The position numbers and the translations under genes are program-made. A stretch of DNA of 64,000 nucleotides, taken from positions 62,001 through 126,000 of the forward strand of contig JAFXKI010000011.1 of the NCBI GenBank assembly GCA_017531845.1, given 5' to 3'. A model generated the notes under the pieces. It was not told the DNA's origin. It ran no database searches and saw only the letters and a list, made by a program, of their open reading frames with translations. The DNA is from Opitutales bacterium (GTDB taxonomy: Bacteria > Verrucomicrobiota > Verrucomicrobiia > Opitutales > UBA953). Positions within the stretch are counted from its first letter, which is position 1; each line of letters starts with the position of its first letter. Below are positions 1 to 9,071 of this stretch, piece by piece.

Positions 1-848
1 GGATAATCCCCGTTTCCGGAAAACGCGGAAACAAAATCCCGCAGCACGGAAGTCGGAGCCACAAACCCTATCTGAAACGCCACAGCATCCACGGCGTTCG
101 GAACGCGCAACGACGGGAACGGCATCCCGCGGGAATTGCCGGCATACACAAGCCGGTAAAGTCCGGATTCCGCCGACGTCTCCGTCGGCGCGACGGAAAG
201 TTCATCTTTGTTGACGGGAGCGTTGGTCGCACCGTCTTTTTTCGGCAACTCGGCGGCTTCACGGCGGATTCCTTTAATCCAAAGAAACACGCGCTTGTCC
301 GGCGGCAAGAGATTTACGTTGCGCAACGTGTTTTCCACATTGTTTCGGGCACCGACAAGTTTTTCTACGAGCAATTGCACCACTTTCTGCTCCGTTCCGA
401 GAAGCGGGAGCGCTTTTTCGTCCGGCTTAACCGAAAGATAGCGGGAAAAGCCGAAAGACCTTGCATCCGAATCGAGCACGATTTTATCGGACTCTATTTT
501 TGCAATGTGATTGTTTACGGTGCTGATCAAAGAGCTTTTAAATTCTTCACCGTCCGCCGTTTGCTTCGGGAGAAAGTCCGCGGCACGCTTACCTTTCACC
601 GCCACAATCTTTTGAGTCTTCGCGTCGGCGAGTTTTTTCGAATTTGCGGACTCAACCGCGAGATTTTCTTCCGTCAGAGCGGGAGCCTCTCCCTGATTTG
701 CAAGTCGTTTCAGCGATTTTTCGGTTTTTTCAATCACCGTTTTAGTCTTTGAGATGGAAAGATATTCCCACACACAAAGACCGACTCCGGCGAGAAAAGC
801 CAACGCGAATACGCTGATAATAGCCGTAAAAACTTTATCTTTTTTCAT
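1..848 (-). CDS. Amuc_1100-like pilus-associated membrane protein (3' end outside window)
   Basis: The gene runs off the left edge, so only the N-terminal ~282 residues are visible. It starts MKKDKVFTAIISVFALAFLA, a single N-terminal membrane anchor, followed by a long Lys/Glu-rich, probably coiled-coil stretch and then a soluble domain. Its ATG lies 3 nt after the stop of the PilM-like gene, so the two are translationally coupled. Family context: in Akkermansia the order Amuc_1102-1101(PilM)-1100 precedes a secretin, and the same order and architecture are seen here. The Amuc_1100 assignment rests on position plus architecture (inference). An alternative is a generic PilO-like protein. Confidence 0.6.
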   Translation of the reverse strand, partial: MKKDKVFTAIISVFALAFLAGVGLCVWEYLSISKTKTVIEKTEKSLKRLANQGEAPALTEENLAVESANSKKLADAKTQKIVAVKGKRAADFLPKQTADGEEFKSSLISTVNNHIAKIESDKIVLDSDARSFGFSRYLSVKPDEKALPLLGTEQKVVQLLVEKLVGARNNVENTLRNVNLLPPDKRVFLWIKGIRREAAELPKKDGATNAPVNKDELSVAPTETSAESGLYRLVYAGNSRGMPFPSLRVPNAVDAVAFQIGFVAPTSVLRDFVSAFSGNGDY

Positions 849-851
849 TCG

Positions 852-2591
852 TTAAATTCCTTTCTCGGGTTTCAGAACGAGCTTAAGCGTAAGCGTCGGG
901 AAATTCGGCTGAGAAACATTCGCCTGATCGCTGATTTTTTCCACAAAATCCGATTTCTTAAACGCATTGAGAACAGCCCGTCGACGACTGTTGAACGCAG
1001 CCGCATTATGTTCCGGCTTCAAGCCGTCCACTTCCGGAATCAACAAGCGCAACTTAAGTTCAACTTCCGTGCGCAAAACCGGTTTTTGCAACTCGTCTTC
1101 TTCCGACATCGCATCCGGAGCGACAAGATTCCGGGAAACACGAAGCGAATCAACCCATACGTGGCGATGCGAAGAATACGTTTTTTCTCCTTCCTCCGAA
1201 ACGACAGGCGCCTGCAAAGAATCTACGCATTTTTGCATATCGGCAAGGAAGGCGGACCACTTTTCACGGGAAGCGAGAACACCGTCAAGCGTTTCCACGT
1301 AAGCGGAGAGCGGACGATTTGTTTCCGCAAACTCCGCCAAACGAGACTGAACCCCTTTCAGGGCTTTTTCTTCCGCGACCAATTTCTTGCTTTCGGTGAC
1401 AAGTGCCTTGTCGGTTTCGCACAAACCGACAAATGCCGGCCACGGAGCCAAGGCAAACAATAACGCCGCCGCAATAAAGAACGGTTTTTTCTTCGAAAAA
1501 GCAATATCCGCAGCCATTTGCGGAGGAAGCAAATTCACCTGCGTATAGGAAGTATCAAGAAGCTCCGCCGCATCACCGACGACTTCCGAGAGCTGAAACC
1601 GCACAGAGTCAAAATATCCGGCATCCACACCGGCTCCGACCTGAACGGGAACGGTCGGTTCAAAATATTCCACGGGAACGCGTTGCGATTCCGCCAATGC
1701 GTCCGAGAGCCCGGGCAGAAGCGAGCCGCGGCCGGTCAAAAGAATCTTCACCGGAGCACCTTTCGGATTCTGGCGCTTTTGATTCACTATACGGCGGGTA
1801 ATTTCCTGACTCAAACGCCGACAAAAAGCCTGCGCATTTTCCTTTATTTTGAGTACATGCGGATCATCTTCCGCAACATCCATCACGCCCGTAAAATAAT
1901 TCACTTTAAGACGCTCCGCCGCCGGGAACGGCTTCCCGATAGAATCCGCTATCGACTGCGTCAAAAAGTTTCCGCCGACGGCACAGTTCTGAATGCTGAA
2001 ACCTTCTTCCGTAACGAAGGTAAGATTCGTCGTCCGCGCGCCGACATTGACAATGAGCACGTTTTCCGCCGAATCCACATTCAGAAAACGATACGCCTGA
2101 TAATCAAGATTCGTAGACGGCTGGATCACTTCCGGAGTGATGCCGGCCCGCATCATTTGCTCCGCAAAACGATTAGCGTTCTCACGCTTTACGGCAAACA
2201 AAACGACCTCTGCCTCAACACCGTCCGTCGAAATAATCTGACTGTCCCAAACCAACTCGGACGGCGGGAACGGAAACTTTTCCTGCGCTTCAAACTCAAT
2301 AATCTGACGCTGACGCGAAGCTTCCACCTGCGGAACTTTAACGTTTTTCGTCAGAATCAAATGTCCGGGCGCAATCACGGTTGCCGCACCCTTGATTTTG
2401 AGCGATTTGAAAATATTGCTGAGCGCTCCGGAAGCCGCGCTCGCCCACGCCTCTTCTTCCGTATAATCGTAAACAAGCTCTTCGACTACGAGTTTCTCAA
2501 GAAGAAGGCTACCGGCCTTTTCCGAAAAAACCGACACGGAGACGTGGGTCGTCCCGCAATTCACCGTAATTTTTTTTGCATTACTGCCCAT
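852..2591 (-). CDS. pilM: PilM-like type IV pilus assembly ATPase-fold protein with PilN-like C-terminus
   Basis: 579 residues. The N-terminal ~340 residues have the actin-like PilM fold: an opening VNCGTTHVSVSVF segment, a VLIVNVGARTTNLTFV phosphate-binding strand, and KILLTGRGSLLPGLSDAL near residue 290. A membrane segment (FFIAAALLFALAPWPAF, about residues 366-385) follows, then a coiled-coil and a periplasmic domain resembling PilN. Classical PilM is about 350 residues with PilN separate, so this looks like a PilM-PilN fusion, as in the Akkermansia Amuc_1101 type. It should act at the inner membrane in the pilus or secretion alignment complex. It sits 75 nt downstream of the secreted 261-residue gene and is coupled to the Amuc_1100-like gene. 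Confidence 0.78.
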   Translation of the reverse strand: MGSNAKKITVNCGTTHVSVSVFSEKAGSLLLEKLVVEELVYDYTEEEAWASAASGALSNIFKSLKIKGAATVIAPGHLILTKNVKVPQVEASRQRQIIEFEAQEKFPFPPSELVWDSQIISTDGVEAEVVLFAVKRENANRFAEQMMRAGITPEVIQPSTNLDYQAYRFLNVDSAENVLIVNVGARTTNLTFVTEEGFSIQNCAVGGNFLTQSIADSIGKPFPAAERLKVNYFTGVMDVAEDDPHVLKIKENAQAFCRRLSQEITRRIVNQKRQNPKGAPVKILLTGRGSLLPGLSDALAESQRVPVEYFEPTVPVQVGAGVDAGYFDSVRFQLSEVVGDAAELLDTSYTQVNLLPPQMAADIAFSKKKPFFIAAALLFALAPWPAFVGLCETDKALVTESKKLVAEEKALKGVQSRLAEFAETNRPLSAYVETLDGVLASREKWSAFLADMQKCVDSLQAPVVSEEGEKTYSSHRHVWVDSLRVSRNLVAPDAMSEEDELQKPVLRTEVELKLRLLIPEVDGLKPEHNAAAFNSRRRAVLNAFKKSDFVEKISDQANVSQPNFPTLTLKLVLKPEKGI

Positions 2592-2666
2592 CGGCTGTTC
2601 AATGTTTAAATGTTAAAAAAAAGAAAATCCCGCAACGAGAAAGGATTCCCGCGCGGGAACGTCCGT

Positions 2667-3452
2667 TTATTGTTGAATTTCTTCGCGAAGAATCGTCGGA
2701 GTATCCTTCGGCCAAACCTGATACGGCAGATAAATCTGCGGCATCAGCAGTCCTTTTGTTTCCGAAGCAGCAGAATCCGCTTCCGAACTGAATTTTTCAA
2801 AATTGGTTTTCGTCATATTCCGCGCCCACGAAGCCATTCCGCCGATTGACGCAGGGAACATCAGCTTTCCGTCCGGCTTATAAAGCGGAACGTCTTCTCC
2901 GTCATACGTAAAGGATACCCAGTAAGCCATCGGCTTTGCAGAACCGCTCCAATAGCGCGCCGCTTCGCCGCCGCCGCGCACCTCACGATCAACAATTTCA
3001 CCGGGAACGAAGAAACGAAGATAACGGGAAGAACCTCCGATTTTCAACGGAGCGAGGGAAACCTCCGCACGATAATAGGAATATTTCGCGTTGCTCCCGG
3101 CTTCTTCGGAAGCCGCATCAAGCGCAGCCTCACGGGCTTCCGCGCTTCCGGATACACGCCCGCCAGTAACCGCGCCGAGAGACTTCGGGTAAACCAAGGT
3201 AAGCGTCATCTTTACATTGTTAAGATACGCGTCCTGCACATACGTCGGCGCATACGGTTTTACGCGGAAACGCACCTCCGACATCGCCCATTTTAAAGCC
3301 TGATCGTAATACGGCATTTTTTCCGTTTTGAAATCGACTTTTTCGACTTCAATCAGCGGCGGTTTTTTCGCATCTTGAGCAAACGCGGCGGGAACGCACG
3401 CAACAACGACGGCAAGTGCTGCCAACAAGTATTTCTTCAGAGGAATATTCAT
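2667..3452 (-). CDS. secreted pilus-locus protein, Amuc_1102-like
   Basis: 261 residues, first gene of the minus-strand pilus operon. The signal peptide MNIPLKKYLLAALAVVVACV ends in a probable AFA-QD cleavage site. The mature part is beta-rich with no catalytic motif I recognise. By position it corresponds to Amuc_1102, reported to have a fold like archaeal type IV pilins; that equivalence is inferred from gene order, not from residues. Transcription probably begins in the 200-nt divergent gap shared with the CstA-type transporter. Confidence 0.55.
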   Translation of the reverse strand: MNIPLKKYLLAALAVVVACVPAAFAQDAKKPPLIEVEKVDFKTEKMPYYDQALKWAMSEVRFRVKPYAPTYVQDAYLNNVKMTLTLVYPKSLGAVTGGRVSGSAEAREAALDAASEEAGSNAKYSYYRAEVSLAPLKIGGSSRYLRFFVPGEIVDREVRGGGEAARYWSGSAKPMAYWVSFTYDGEDVPLYKPDGKLMFPASIGGMASWARNMTKTNFEKFSSEADSAASETKGLLMPQIYLPYQVWPKDTPTILREEIQQ

Positions 3453-3652
3453 GGGGAGAATTGGGGGTTATTGCCGGGAATTAGAGCCTTCCGGCTTACT
3501 TTTTTCAATCTTTTTCTGCAACAAACGGAATTTTGATGCCTTCATTTTCGTAAAAACACTGATAATTGACGGTTATCACGTTCCCGCACACTAAAAATCT
3601 TGTTTTCCCGCCTTAAAAGGCATGCAATGTTCATATTCTTTTTCCTTAAAAA

Positions 3653-5146
3653 ATGTTTACATTCCTTACCGCTCTTCTTTGCTTGATTTTGGGCTACGCT
3701 TTTTACGGGAAATTCATCGCCAAGCTGTTCGGCATCGACCCCAAACGCGAAACACCTGTACAACGGCTTGCCGACGGCGTGGATTACATCGAAATCAAGC
3801 CGTGGCGCACGTTCATGATTCAGCTTCTGAACATCGCCGGGCTCGGACCTATTTTCGGCGCCGTTCTTGGGGCGGCGTACGGTCCCGTCGCCTACATCTG
3901 GATTGTCCTCGGCTGCATTTTCATGGGCGCCGCTCACGACTTTTTCTCCGGTGCAATTTCAATGCGCATGGACGGCTGTAGCCAACCGGACATCGTCGGC
4001 AACCTTCTCGGCAAAGGCATGCAACGCTTTCTTGTCCTTTTTTCCGGCATCATGCTTCTCGCTGTGGGAATTGCCTTCGTCAACGGTCCCGCAGGGCTTC
4101 TCGCCTCCCAATCCGCATCGTTGCTCAAAGACGTTCCCGCAGGCAGTTTCATTTCGGCAAGCGGCATTTCGGTTTCCGGCATCTTTTCTCTCGAATGGAT
4201 TCCGATATGGACAAGCCTTATCATTGTTTACTACGTCCTCGCAGTTCTTTTGCCTATCAACAAAATCATCGGTAGCATTTACCCGATTTTCAGTATCGCG
4301 CTGATTTTTATGGCAGTCGGAGTTGCCGGATCCATGCTTTGGCTGGACTTTACGGGAACGCTCTCCATGCCGGAGCTGACTCTTTCCTCTTTGAAGAACT
4401 TTCACACCGATCCCGATCTCAACCCGCTCTTTCCGACGCTCTTCATCGTCATTTCCTGCGGTGCCATTTCCGGATTCCATGCCACGCAATCTCCGATGAT
4501 GGCGCGCTGTCTCAAAAGCGAAAAATACGCTCGCCCCGTTTTCTACGGAGCCATGATTGCAGAAGGCGTCATCGCTCTCATTTGGGCAAGCGCCGCCATC
4601 GCCTATTGCGGCGGAGCAGAAGGGCTCAACGCCTCGGAAAAAACTCCGGCGGTTCTCGTAAACGAAATTTGCACGGCATGGCTCGGCACGGCGGGCGCGG
4701 TCGCCGCCATTCTCGGTGTTATCGTCTGCCCGATTACGTCCGGCGACACCGCGCTGAGAAGCGTGCGACTCATTGCTGCAGACGCTCTCAAAATCTCACA
4801 AAAGCCCATGCGCAACCGAATCTGGATCTCACTCCCGATTTTTGCCGTTGCGCTCTTTCTAAGCCAAATCCGATTCGAGGTCATCTGGCGTTACGTCGGA
4901 CTGGCGAATCAAATTCTTGCTGCAATTACCCTTTGGGCAAGTGCCGTGTGGCTTGTTCGGGAACGTAAACCGCATTGGTATTTGAGCATTCCGGCTGCCT
5001 TCCTTACAAGCGTTTGCATCACCTATTTCCTAAATGCTCCGCACAACCTCGGCGGACTCGCCCTGCCCTACACCCCGTCGTGGATCGCGGGAACGCTTTC
5101 CGCCGCCGCATTGCTCGGAATTTTCGTCAAAAAATCCCGCAAATAA
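3653..5146 (+). CDS. cstA: CstA-family carbon starvation / peptide or pyruvate transporter
   Basis: 497 residues, polytopic. The N-terminus carries CstA family features: GYAFYGKFIAKLFGID, then FMIQLLNIAGLGPIFGAVLG, then GCIFMGAAHDFFSG, and later CGAISGFHATQSPMM. The length fits the short CstA type rather than the ~700-residue E. coli form. Family members import pyruvate or peptides during starvation; the substrate here is not readable. The start at 3653 follows CCTTAAAAA with no strong ribosome-binding site. It is monocistronic and followed by a tRNA gene. Confidence 0.9.
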   Translation: MFTFLTALLCLILGYAFYGKFIAKLFGIDPKRETPVQRLADGVDYIEIKPWRTFMIQLLNIAGLGPIFGAVLGAAYGPVAYIWIVLGCIFMGAAHDFFSGAISMRMDGCSQPDIVGNLLGKGMQRFLVLFSGIMLLAVGIAFVNGPAGLLASQSASLLKDVPAGSFISASGISVSGIFSLEWIPIWTSLIIVYYVLAVLLPINKIIGSIYPIFSIALIFMAVGVAGSMLWLDFTGTLSMPELTLSSLKNFHTDPDLNPLFPTLFIVISCGAISGFHATQSPMMARCLKSEKYARPVFYGAMIAEGVIALIWASAAIAYCGGAEGLNASEKTPAVLVNEICTAWLGTAGAVAAILGVIVCPITSGDTALRSVRLIAADALKISQKPMRNRIWISLPIFAVALFLSQIRFEVIWRYVGLANQILAAITLWASAVWLVRERKPHWYLSIPAAFLTSVCITYFLNAPHNLGGLALPYTPSWIAGTLSAAALLGIFVKKSRK

Positions 5147-5164
5147 AAAAACTTTATTTTTTAC

Positions 5165-5193
5165 TTGCATCCGCACAAAAAAACCGATTTATT
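5165..5193 (+). promoter_or_regulatory. probable sigma-70 promoter of tRNA-Leu(GAG)
   Basis: TTGCAT at 5165-5170 and TTTATT at 5188-5193 are separated by exactly 17 nt. The tRNA starts 20 nt downstream of the -10, short for a leader but normal for a stable RNA. Confidence 0.4.
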
Positions 5194-5213
5194 CGTTCTC
5201 ACATTTTTCCATT

Positions 5214-5298
5214 GCTCAGGTGGTGAAATTGGTAGACACGTATGCTTGAGGTGCATATGCCGAGAGGCTTAGGGGTTCGAGTCCCCTCTTGAGCACCA
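5214..5298 (+). tRNA. tRNA-Leu(GAG)
   Basis: Class II tRNA with a long variable arm. The acceptor GCTCAGG pairs with CTTGAGC, the anticodon loop is TTGAGGT (anticodon GAG), the T-loop is GGTTCGAGTCC, and CCA is encoded. Confidence 0.97.
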
Positions 5299-5303
5299 TT
5301 TTT

Positions 5304-5356
5304 AAAAGCCCGCGAACGCTGATAAATAAAGGTTTCGCGGGCTTTCTTGTTTTTTT
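5304..5356 (+). terminator. tRNA-Leu(GAG) intrinsic terminator
   Basis: Inverted repeat AAAGCCCGCGAA (5305-5316) / TTCGCGGGCTTT (5334-5345), then a T-rich run. The same stem follows the tRNA-Glu gene and, in part, the tRNA-Gly gene. Confidence 0.75.
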
Positions 5357-5412
5357 ACGCCACGTTCGGCGCACGACGAAAAGACTTGTCGGCAACAGCA
5401 TCACCGGAGCAC

Positions 5413-6150
5413 TTAAAATGTGCCTTGCGCGTGAAAAGAATTTTTCCCGGAATCGCAATCCGAGCCCTCCACAAAAAATGCGTTCCCGTCGATTTTTCCG
5501 CGCACCGCCAGCTTTTCGCCGAAAACCATTTCGCGGTTGAAATTGATTTGCAACTGCTTAAACCGCATCGGCGCGCCCAGCTTCTGAGCGACCCAATCCA
5601 TCGCGTATTCGGCGTAGTAGGAATTATTCAGATGTTTATTTAAATCAATATGCGAAGCCCGAATTTTGTGCACGACTTCACCGCCGAGCCCTTCTCCGGA
5701 AAGCTTTCCGAGATTCGGAAAAAAGTCTTCGCGATCGGCGTTCAGCGTCGCGTCAATTCCGAGTGCCGCCGCCGGCGGGCGCGGGCGCAGAGACGGCAAT
5801 TCAAGGCTAAGCCAAAAGCTTGATGCCACACCGAAACGCGTTCCCGTCTTCGCCGAAGACAAAATAAACTGCCGCTTTGCGAAGAGCCGCTCAAATCCGT
5901 TCGGATAAGTTTCGACACGCACAACATCGTCATACGTCGGCTCGGAATCCAATTTTAATTTTATACGCGAAAGCACCCAAATCATTCGGCGTTCCCGCAC
6001 GGCGCTGAGCCCGAAGCCCATTTTTTCTGCATGAACCGCCGCCGCATGCTGCAGGTAATCAAACCAAATTTGCTGGCGAAGAAATCCGTCCGGCCCACAT
6101 TCGTTCATCCGCACGGGAAACTCGGAAATCAAAAAATTTTCACTACGCAT
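5413..6150 (-). CDS. acyl-ACP thioesterase (FatA-like hotdog protein)
   Basis: 245 residues, two hotdog halves. The C-terminal half carries ASHIDLNKHLNNSYYAEYAMDW, where the conserved Asn and His of FatA/FatB catalysis lie; the N-terminal half starts with the substrate helix segment IWFDYLQHAAAVHAEKMG. It should release free fatty acids from acyl-ACP in the cytosol. Its start overlaps the end of the upstream oxidoreductase gene by 8 nt, so the two are co-translated, although no metabolic link between them is obvious. Confidence 0.85.
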   Translation of the reverse strand: MRSENFLISEFPVRMNECGPDGFLRQQIWFDYLQHAAAVHAEKMGFGLSAVRERRMIWVLSRIKLKLDSEPTYDDVVRVETYPNGFERLFAKRQFILSSAKTGTRFGVASSFWLSLELPSLRPRPPAAALGIDATLNADREDFFPNLGKLSGEGLGGEVVHKIRASHIDLNKHLNNSYYAEYAMDWVAQKLGAPMRFKQLQINFNREMVFGEKLAVRGKIDGNAFFVEGSDCDSGKNSFHAQGTF

Positions 6151-7402
6151 TCGACAAAAAATCTTTCATTTCAACCACGCGATTTTGCTTGCGGGAAAGC
6201 TCTGCCGCAAACGCAAGCGCATGCGTTTCCAAAGAAACTTCTGCACCGGAAACAATCCCGCTTGTATTGCCGCTTCGCACGGCATCGACAAATTCATTCA
6301 GCAAATTAAAATCGCCGCCGCCATGACGATCGGCAACCGCCGGCGCGGGAACGCAAATTTCCCGCGTTTCTCCCGTCAAATACGAAAAAACGGAAAGTCG
6401 CTCGCCGTCGCCGTAAATTTCACCAAGCGATCCGAAAATCGTCACGCGACGATCGCCATACTTCGAACACCCGGCAAGCGTAAACGCCGCCGTCGCGCCG
6501 TTTTCAAATTCGACATTCACAACCTGCTGGTCGGCAACATCATTGTCACAGGCAAAAACACAACGCCCGTAAGGTCCGCTTCGCAAATGCTCAAGAACGC
6601 TTTCTTCCGTCGGCGTTCCCGTGACGGATTCCACATACGCGCCTGTATCACCGGAACGGATACGCTCCAAATAAAATCGCGGCGCGGAATACGGGCATTG
6701 CGCTTCAATTTCACAGTCAAGACAACGCTCCGCCGCGCCTGCCGGACGATTCTCCTTTTTGAAAAAAATCAACGATCCGAACGAAGAAACGCGCCTGGGA
6801 GCCGAACCGACGATATAGCGAATCCAGTCCAAATCATGCGTAGATTTTTGCAAAAGCACCGGCGAAGAATCCGCCTCCCGTCGCCAATTCCCGCGCACGA
6901 ACGAATGCGCGAAACGCCAATGCCCCACCGGCTCCAAATGTTGCACGGAAAGAATTTTCCCTATCGTTCCCGCGTCGATTACGGATTTTAGCGCGCGCGT
7001 AAACTCCGTATACCGCAAAACATGGCAAACGGAAAAAATGGTTTTGTTTGCAGAAACAGTCGCCGCCAATACTCGACAACTTGCCAAGTCAGGAGCCAAG
7101 GGTTTTTCCAAGAGGACATGATATTTTTTTTCGGAAAACGCAAGCGCTGGCTCAAAGTGCATTCTGTCCTGCGTCGCAATAATGACCGCATCCGCAAACT
7201 TTTCCCGCGAAGCAAGTTCCCGCCAGTCGGGAACAACATTTTCGGCGGGAACGCCGTGCATTTCCGCAATACGTTCCCGAAAAAATTCACGCGGCTCTGC
7301 GACAGCGACCACTTCGGCTTTTTCGGAAATTTCCCGCAAAAGCCGAGCATAAATCGTGCCGCGCCCGCCGCCTCCGACAATAATGACCGAAACCCTTTTC
7401 AC
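6143..7402 (-). CDS. Gfo/Idh/MocA-family NAD(P)-dependent oxidoreductase
   Basis: 419 residues. The N-terminal Rossmann domain begins VSVIIVGGGGRGTIYARLLR, and the family Lys motif appears as LLEKPLAPD near residue 97. The central domain has a four-cysteine stretch (CLDCEIEAQCPY) that could hold a metal or be structural. Family members oxidise or epimerise sugars and inositols; the substrate cannot be told here. It is upstream of and overlapping the thioesterase gene, and separated from nagA by an AT-rich inverted repeat. Confidence 0.88.
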   Translation of the reverse strand: MKRVSVIIVGGGGRGTIYARLLREISEKAEVVAVAEPREFFRERIAEMHGVPAENVVPDWRELASREKFADAVIIATQDRMHFEPALAFSEKKYHVLLEKPLAPDLASCRVLAATVSANKTIFSVCHVLRYTEFTRALKSVIDAGTIGKILSVQHLEPVGHWRFAHSFVRGNWRREADSSPVLLQKSTHDLDWIRYIVGSAPRRVSSFGSLIFFKKENRPAGAAERCLDCEIEAQCPYSAPRFYLERIRSGDTGAYVESVTGTPTEESVLEHLRSGPYGRCVFACDNDVADQQVVNVEFENGATAAFTLAGCSKYGDRRVTIFGSLGEIYGDGERLSVFSYLTGETREICVPAPAVADRHGGGDFNLLNEFVDAVRSGNTSGIVSGAEVSLETHALAFAAELSRKQNRVVEMKDFLSNA

Positions 7403-7410
7403 GACTCCGT

Positions 7411-7486
7411 AAAATTAGAAATTAGGAATCAGAAATGAGAAAGAGCACTTCCCGATTTCTAATTCCTAATTTTTAATTTCTAATTT
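7411..7486. repeat. AT-rich palindromic repeat (TTAGAAATTAGGAAT type)
   Basis: AAATTAGAAATTAGGAAT on the left and ATTTCTAATTCCTAAT plus TTAATTTCTAATTT on the right can fold back on each other. A related unit lies at 58941-58999. It sits between the nagA and oxidoreductase genes. Confidence 0.7.
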
Positions 7487-7491
7487 CCCGC

Positions 7492-8637
7492 TTAGCGCGT
7501 GAACTTGCAAACGCCGTCAACGAAGGTTTTCGTGACGAGGTAATCGTCGCCGAGCAGGACGAAGTCCGCCGCGTAGCCCGGAGCGATTTTTCCGACATCG
7601 TAAAGCCCGAGCGATTGCGCCTGATTCCATGCCGTCGCCTTGACGATTTCGCTGAGCGGCAAGCCCGTGATTTCGCGAATATTGCGAATACCGAGCGAGT
7701 AATTGAGCGTCGATCCCGCGAGATTTCCGGACATAAGACGCGCTTCGCCGTTTTTGACCATAATCGGCAAACCGCCGAGTTGCGAAGGTCCGTCCGGCAA
7801 ACCGGAGCAAGCGAGCGAGTCCGTGATCATCATGATGCGTTCCGGCGTCATAACTTTGAACGCGGTTGCAAGCATGTCCGGGCAAAGGTGAACTTTGTCG
7901 CAAATCATTTCCGCCTTGATGGTGGAATCGAGGAAGCCGGAACCTACCAAGCCGATTTCGCGGTGGTGGAGCGGCGACATCTGATTGCAGAAGTGCGTAA
8001 GGTGCGCCAATCCGGCAGCCTTTGCCGCCTTAAACTGCGCGTAAGTCGCGGCACTGTGCCCGGCGGAGCAACGCACGCCGAGAGCGGTAGCCTTCGCGAT
8101 AAAATCGAGCGCGCCGTCGAGTTCCGGAGCCATCGTGATGACGAGAACGGGAGCGATTTTGTTCAGTTTTTCGACGATTTCGTAGTCCGGATTCTTCAAA
8201 AAGTCCGGATTCTGAGCGCCGCACATTTTCGGGTTCACGAACGGACCTTCGAGGTGCACGCCGGGAACTTTGACCGAACGCGGAGCCTTGCGGTATTCCG
8301 CAACGGCGTTCATGACTTTTTCAAGCGTATCGTAGCCAAGCGTGAGCGTTGTCGGAAGCCAGCTCGTTACACCTTCCTTTACCTTGCAATCCACGATTTT
8401 GTGGAGTGCTTCGACCGTGCCGTCGCAAGTATCCGCGCCGCCGGCGCCGTGCGAGTGAATATCGATAAAGCCCGGCATGAGCATTTGCCCGCCGGCATCG
8501 ATCACTTCGTCCGCAGCGGGAACGGGAACGCCCGCGCCGAGAACCTGCGTGAATTTTCCGTCTTCGACGAGAACGGAACCGCCGGCGATATCGACGCCCG
8601 GCGAGATGATGTGTGCATTTTTGATTAGTGTTTTCAT
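7492..8637 (-). CDS. nagA: N-acetylglucosamine-6-phosphate deacetylase
   Basis: 381 residues, amidohydrolase fold. Metal and substrate motifs: MPGFIDIHSHGAGGADTCDG (HxH), VHLEGPFVNPKMCGAQNP (catalytic-site Glu loop), SAGHSAATYAQ (metal His), LTHFCNQMSPLHHRE, and MITDSLACSGLPDG (catalytic Asp). It removes acetate from GlcNAc-6-P to give GlcN-6-P. It is separated from the GlcNAc kinase-like gene (10509-11528) by the L31/L36 and holA genes; no nagB or nagE is in the window. Confidence 0.95.
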   Translation of the reverse strand: MKTLIKNAHIISPGVDIAGGSVLVEDGKFTQVLGAGVPVPAADEVIDAGGQMLMPGFIDIHSHGAGGADTCDGTVEALHKIVDCKVKEGVTSWLPTTLTLGYDTLEKVMNAVAEYRKAPRSVKVPGVHLEGPFVNPKMCGAQNPDFLKNPDYEIVEKLNKIAPVLVITMAPELDGALDFIAKATALGVRCSAGHSAATYAQFKAAKAAGLAHLTHFCNQMSPLHHREIGLVGSGFLDSTIKAEMICDKVHLCPDMLATAFKVMTPERIMMITDSLACSGLPDGPSQLGGLPIMVKNGEARLMSGNLAGSTLNYSLGIRNIREITGLPLSEIVKATAWNQAQSLGLYDVGKIAPGYAADFVLLGDDYLVTKTFVDGVCKFTR

Positions 8638-8721
8638 AAAGTGTATTTCTTAAAAAAGAGGAAGATATACTGTTGTTAGCTACCCGTCATTTTGAAACGA
8701 TTTCACAAAAGAGTAAACGGC

Positions 8722-8760
8722 AAAAAAAAACTCCCGCAGGTTTTCTGCGGGAGTTTTTTG
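8722..8760 (-). terminator. intrinsic terminator after L31
   Basis: ACTCCCGCAG (8730-8739) and CTGCGGGAGT (8745-8754) pair around a short loop, flanked by nine A residues on the left and six T on the right. It can act on both strands, ending the L36-L31 transcript. Confidence 0.85.
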
Positions 8761-8780
8761 CCGTTGGCGGACAGTATCTA

Positions 8781-9029
8781 TTAGCGACGGCGGCGAGCGA
8801 ACTTGCTCTGGAACTTGTCAACACGACCGGCGGTGTCAACAAAGCGTTTTTCGCCCGTGTATGCCGGGTGGGAATCCGCAGTAACGTCACGCGGAATCAC
8901 GCAATATTCAATACCGTCGATGACTTCCTTTTCCTTGGAGGAAAGCGTGGACGTCGTGAGGAACTTACGTCCCGTGGAAACGTCGCGGAAGCAAACAAAA
9001 TTAACGGAAGGATGGAGATCTTTCTTCAT
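8781..9029 (-). CDS. rpmE2: 50S ribosomal protein L31 type B
   Basis: 82 residues, MKKDLHPSVNFVCFRDVSTG start and HPAYTGEKRFVDTAGRVDKF core, typical of L31 type B. The CxxC zinc knuckle of type A L31 is absent, so this is the zinc-independent form. It lies 42 nt downstream of the L36 type B gene and is followed by a strong terminator, making a two-gene operon like ykgM-ykgO, which in many bacteria replaces the zinc forms under zinc starvation. I see no Zur-type operator here, so constitutive use is also possible. Confidence 0.95.
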   Translation of the reverse strand: MKKDLHPSVNFVCFRDVSTGRKFLTTSTLSSKEKEVIDGIEYCVIPRDVTADSHPAYTGEKRFVDTAGRVDKFQSKFARRRR

Positions 9030-9071
9030 AATATTTATCCTTTTCGCGAAAAGGTGAAATAACGCGCAAAA

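Noticed and set aside
1518-2609. Long plus-strand frame opposite the PilM gene
   Set aside because: Arg/His-rich composition and no motif; it is the mirror of pilM, as are most long opposing frames in this GC-rich window.
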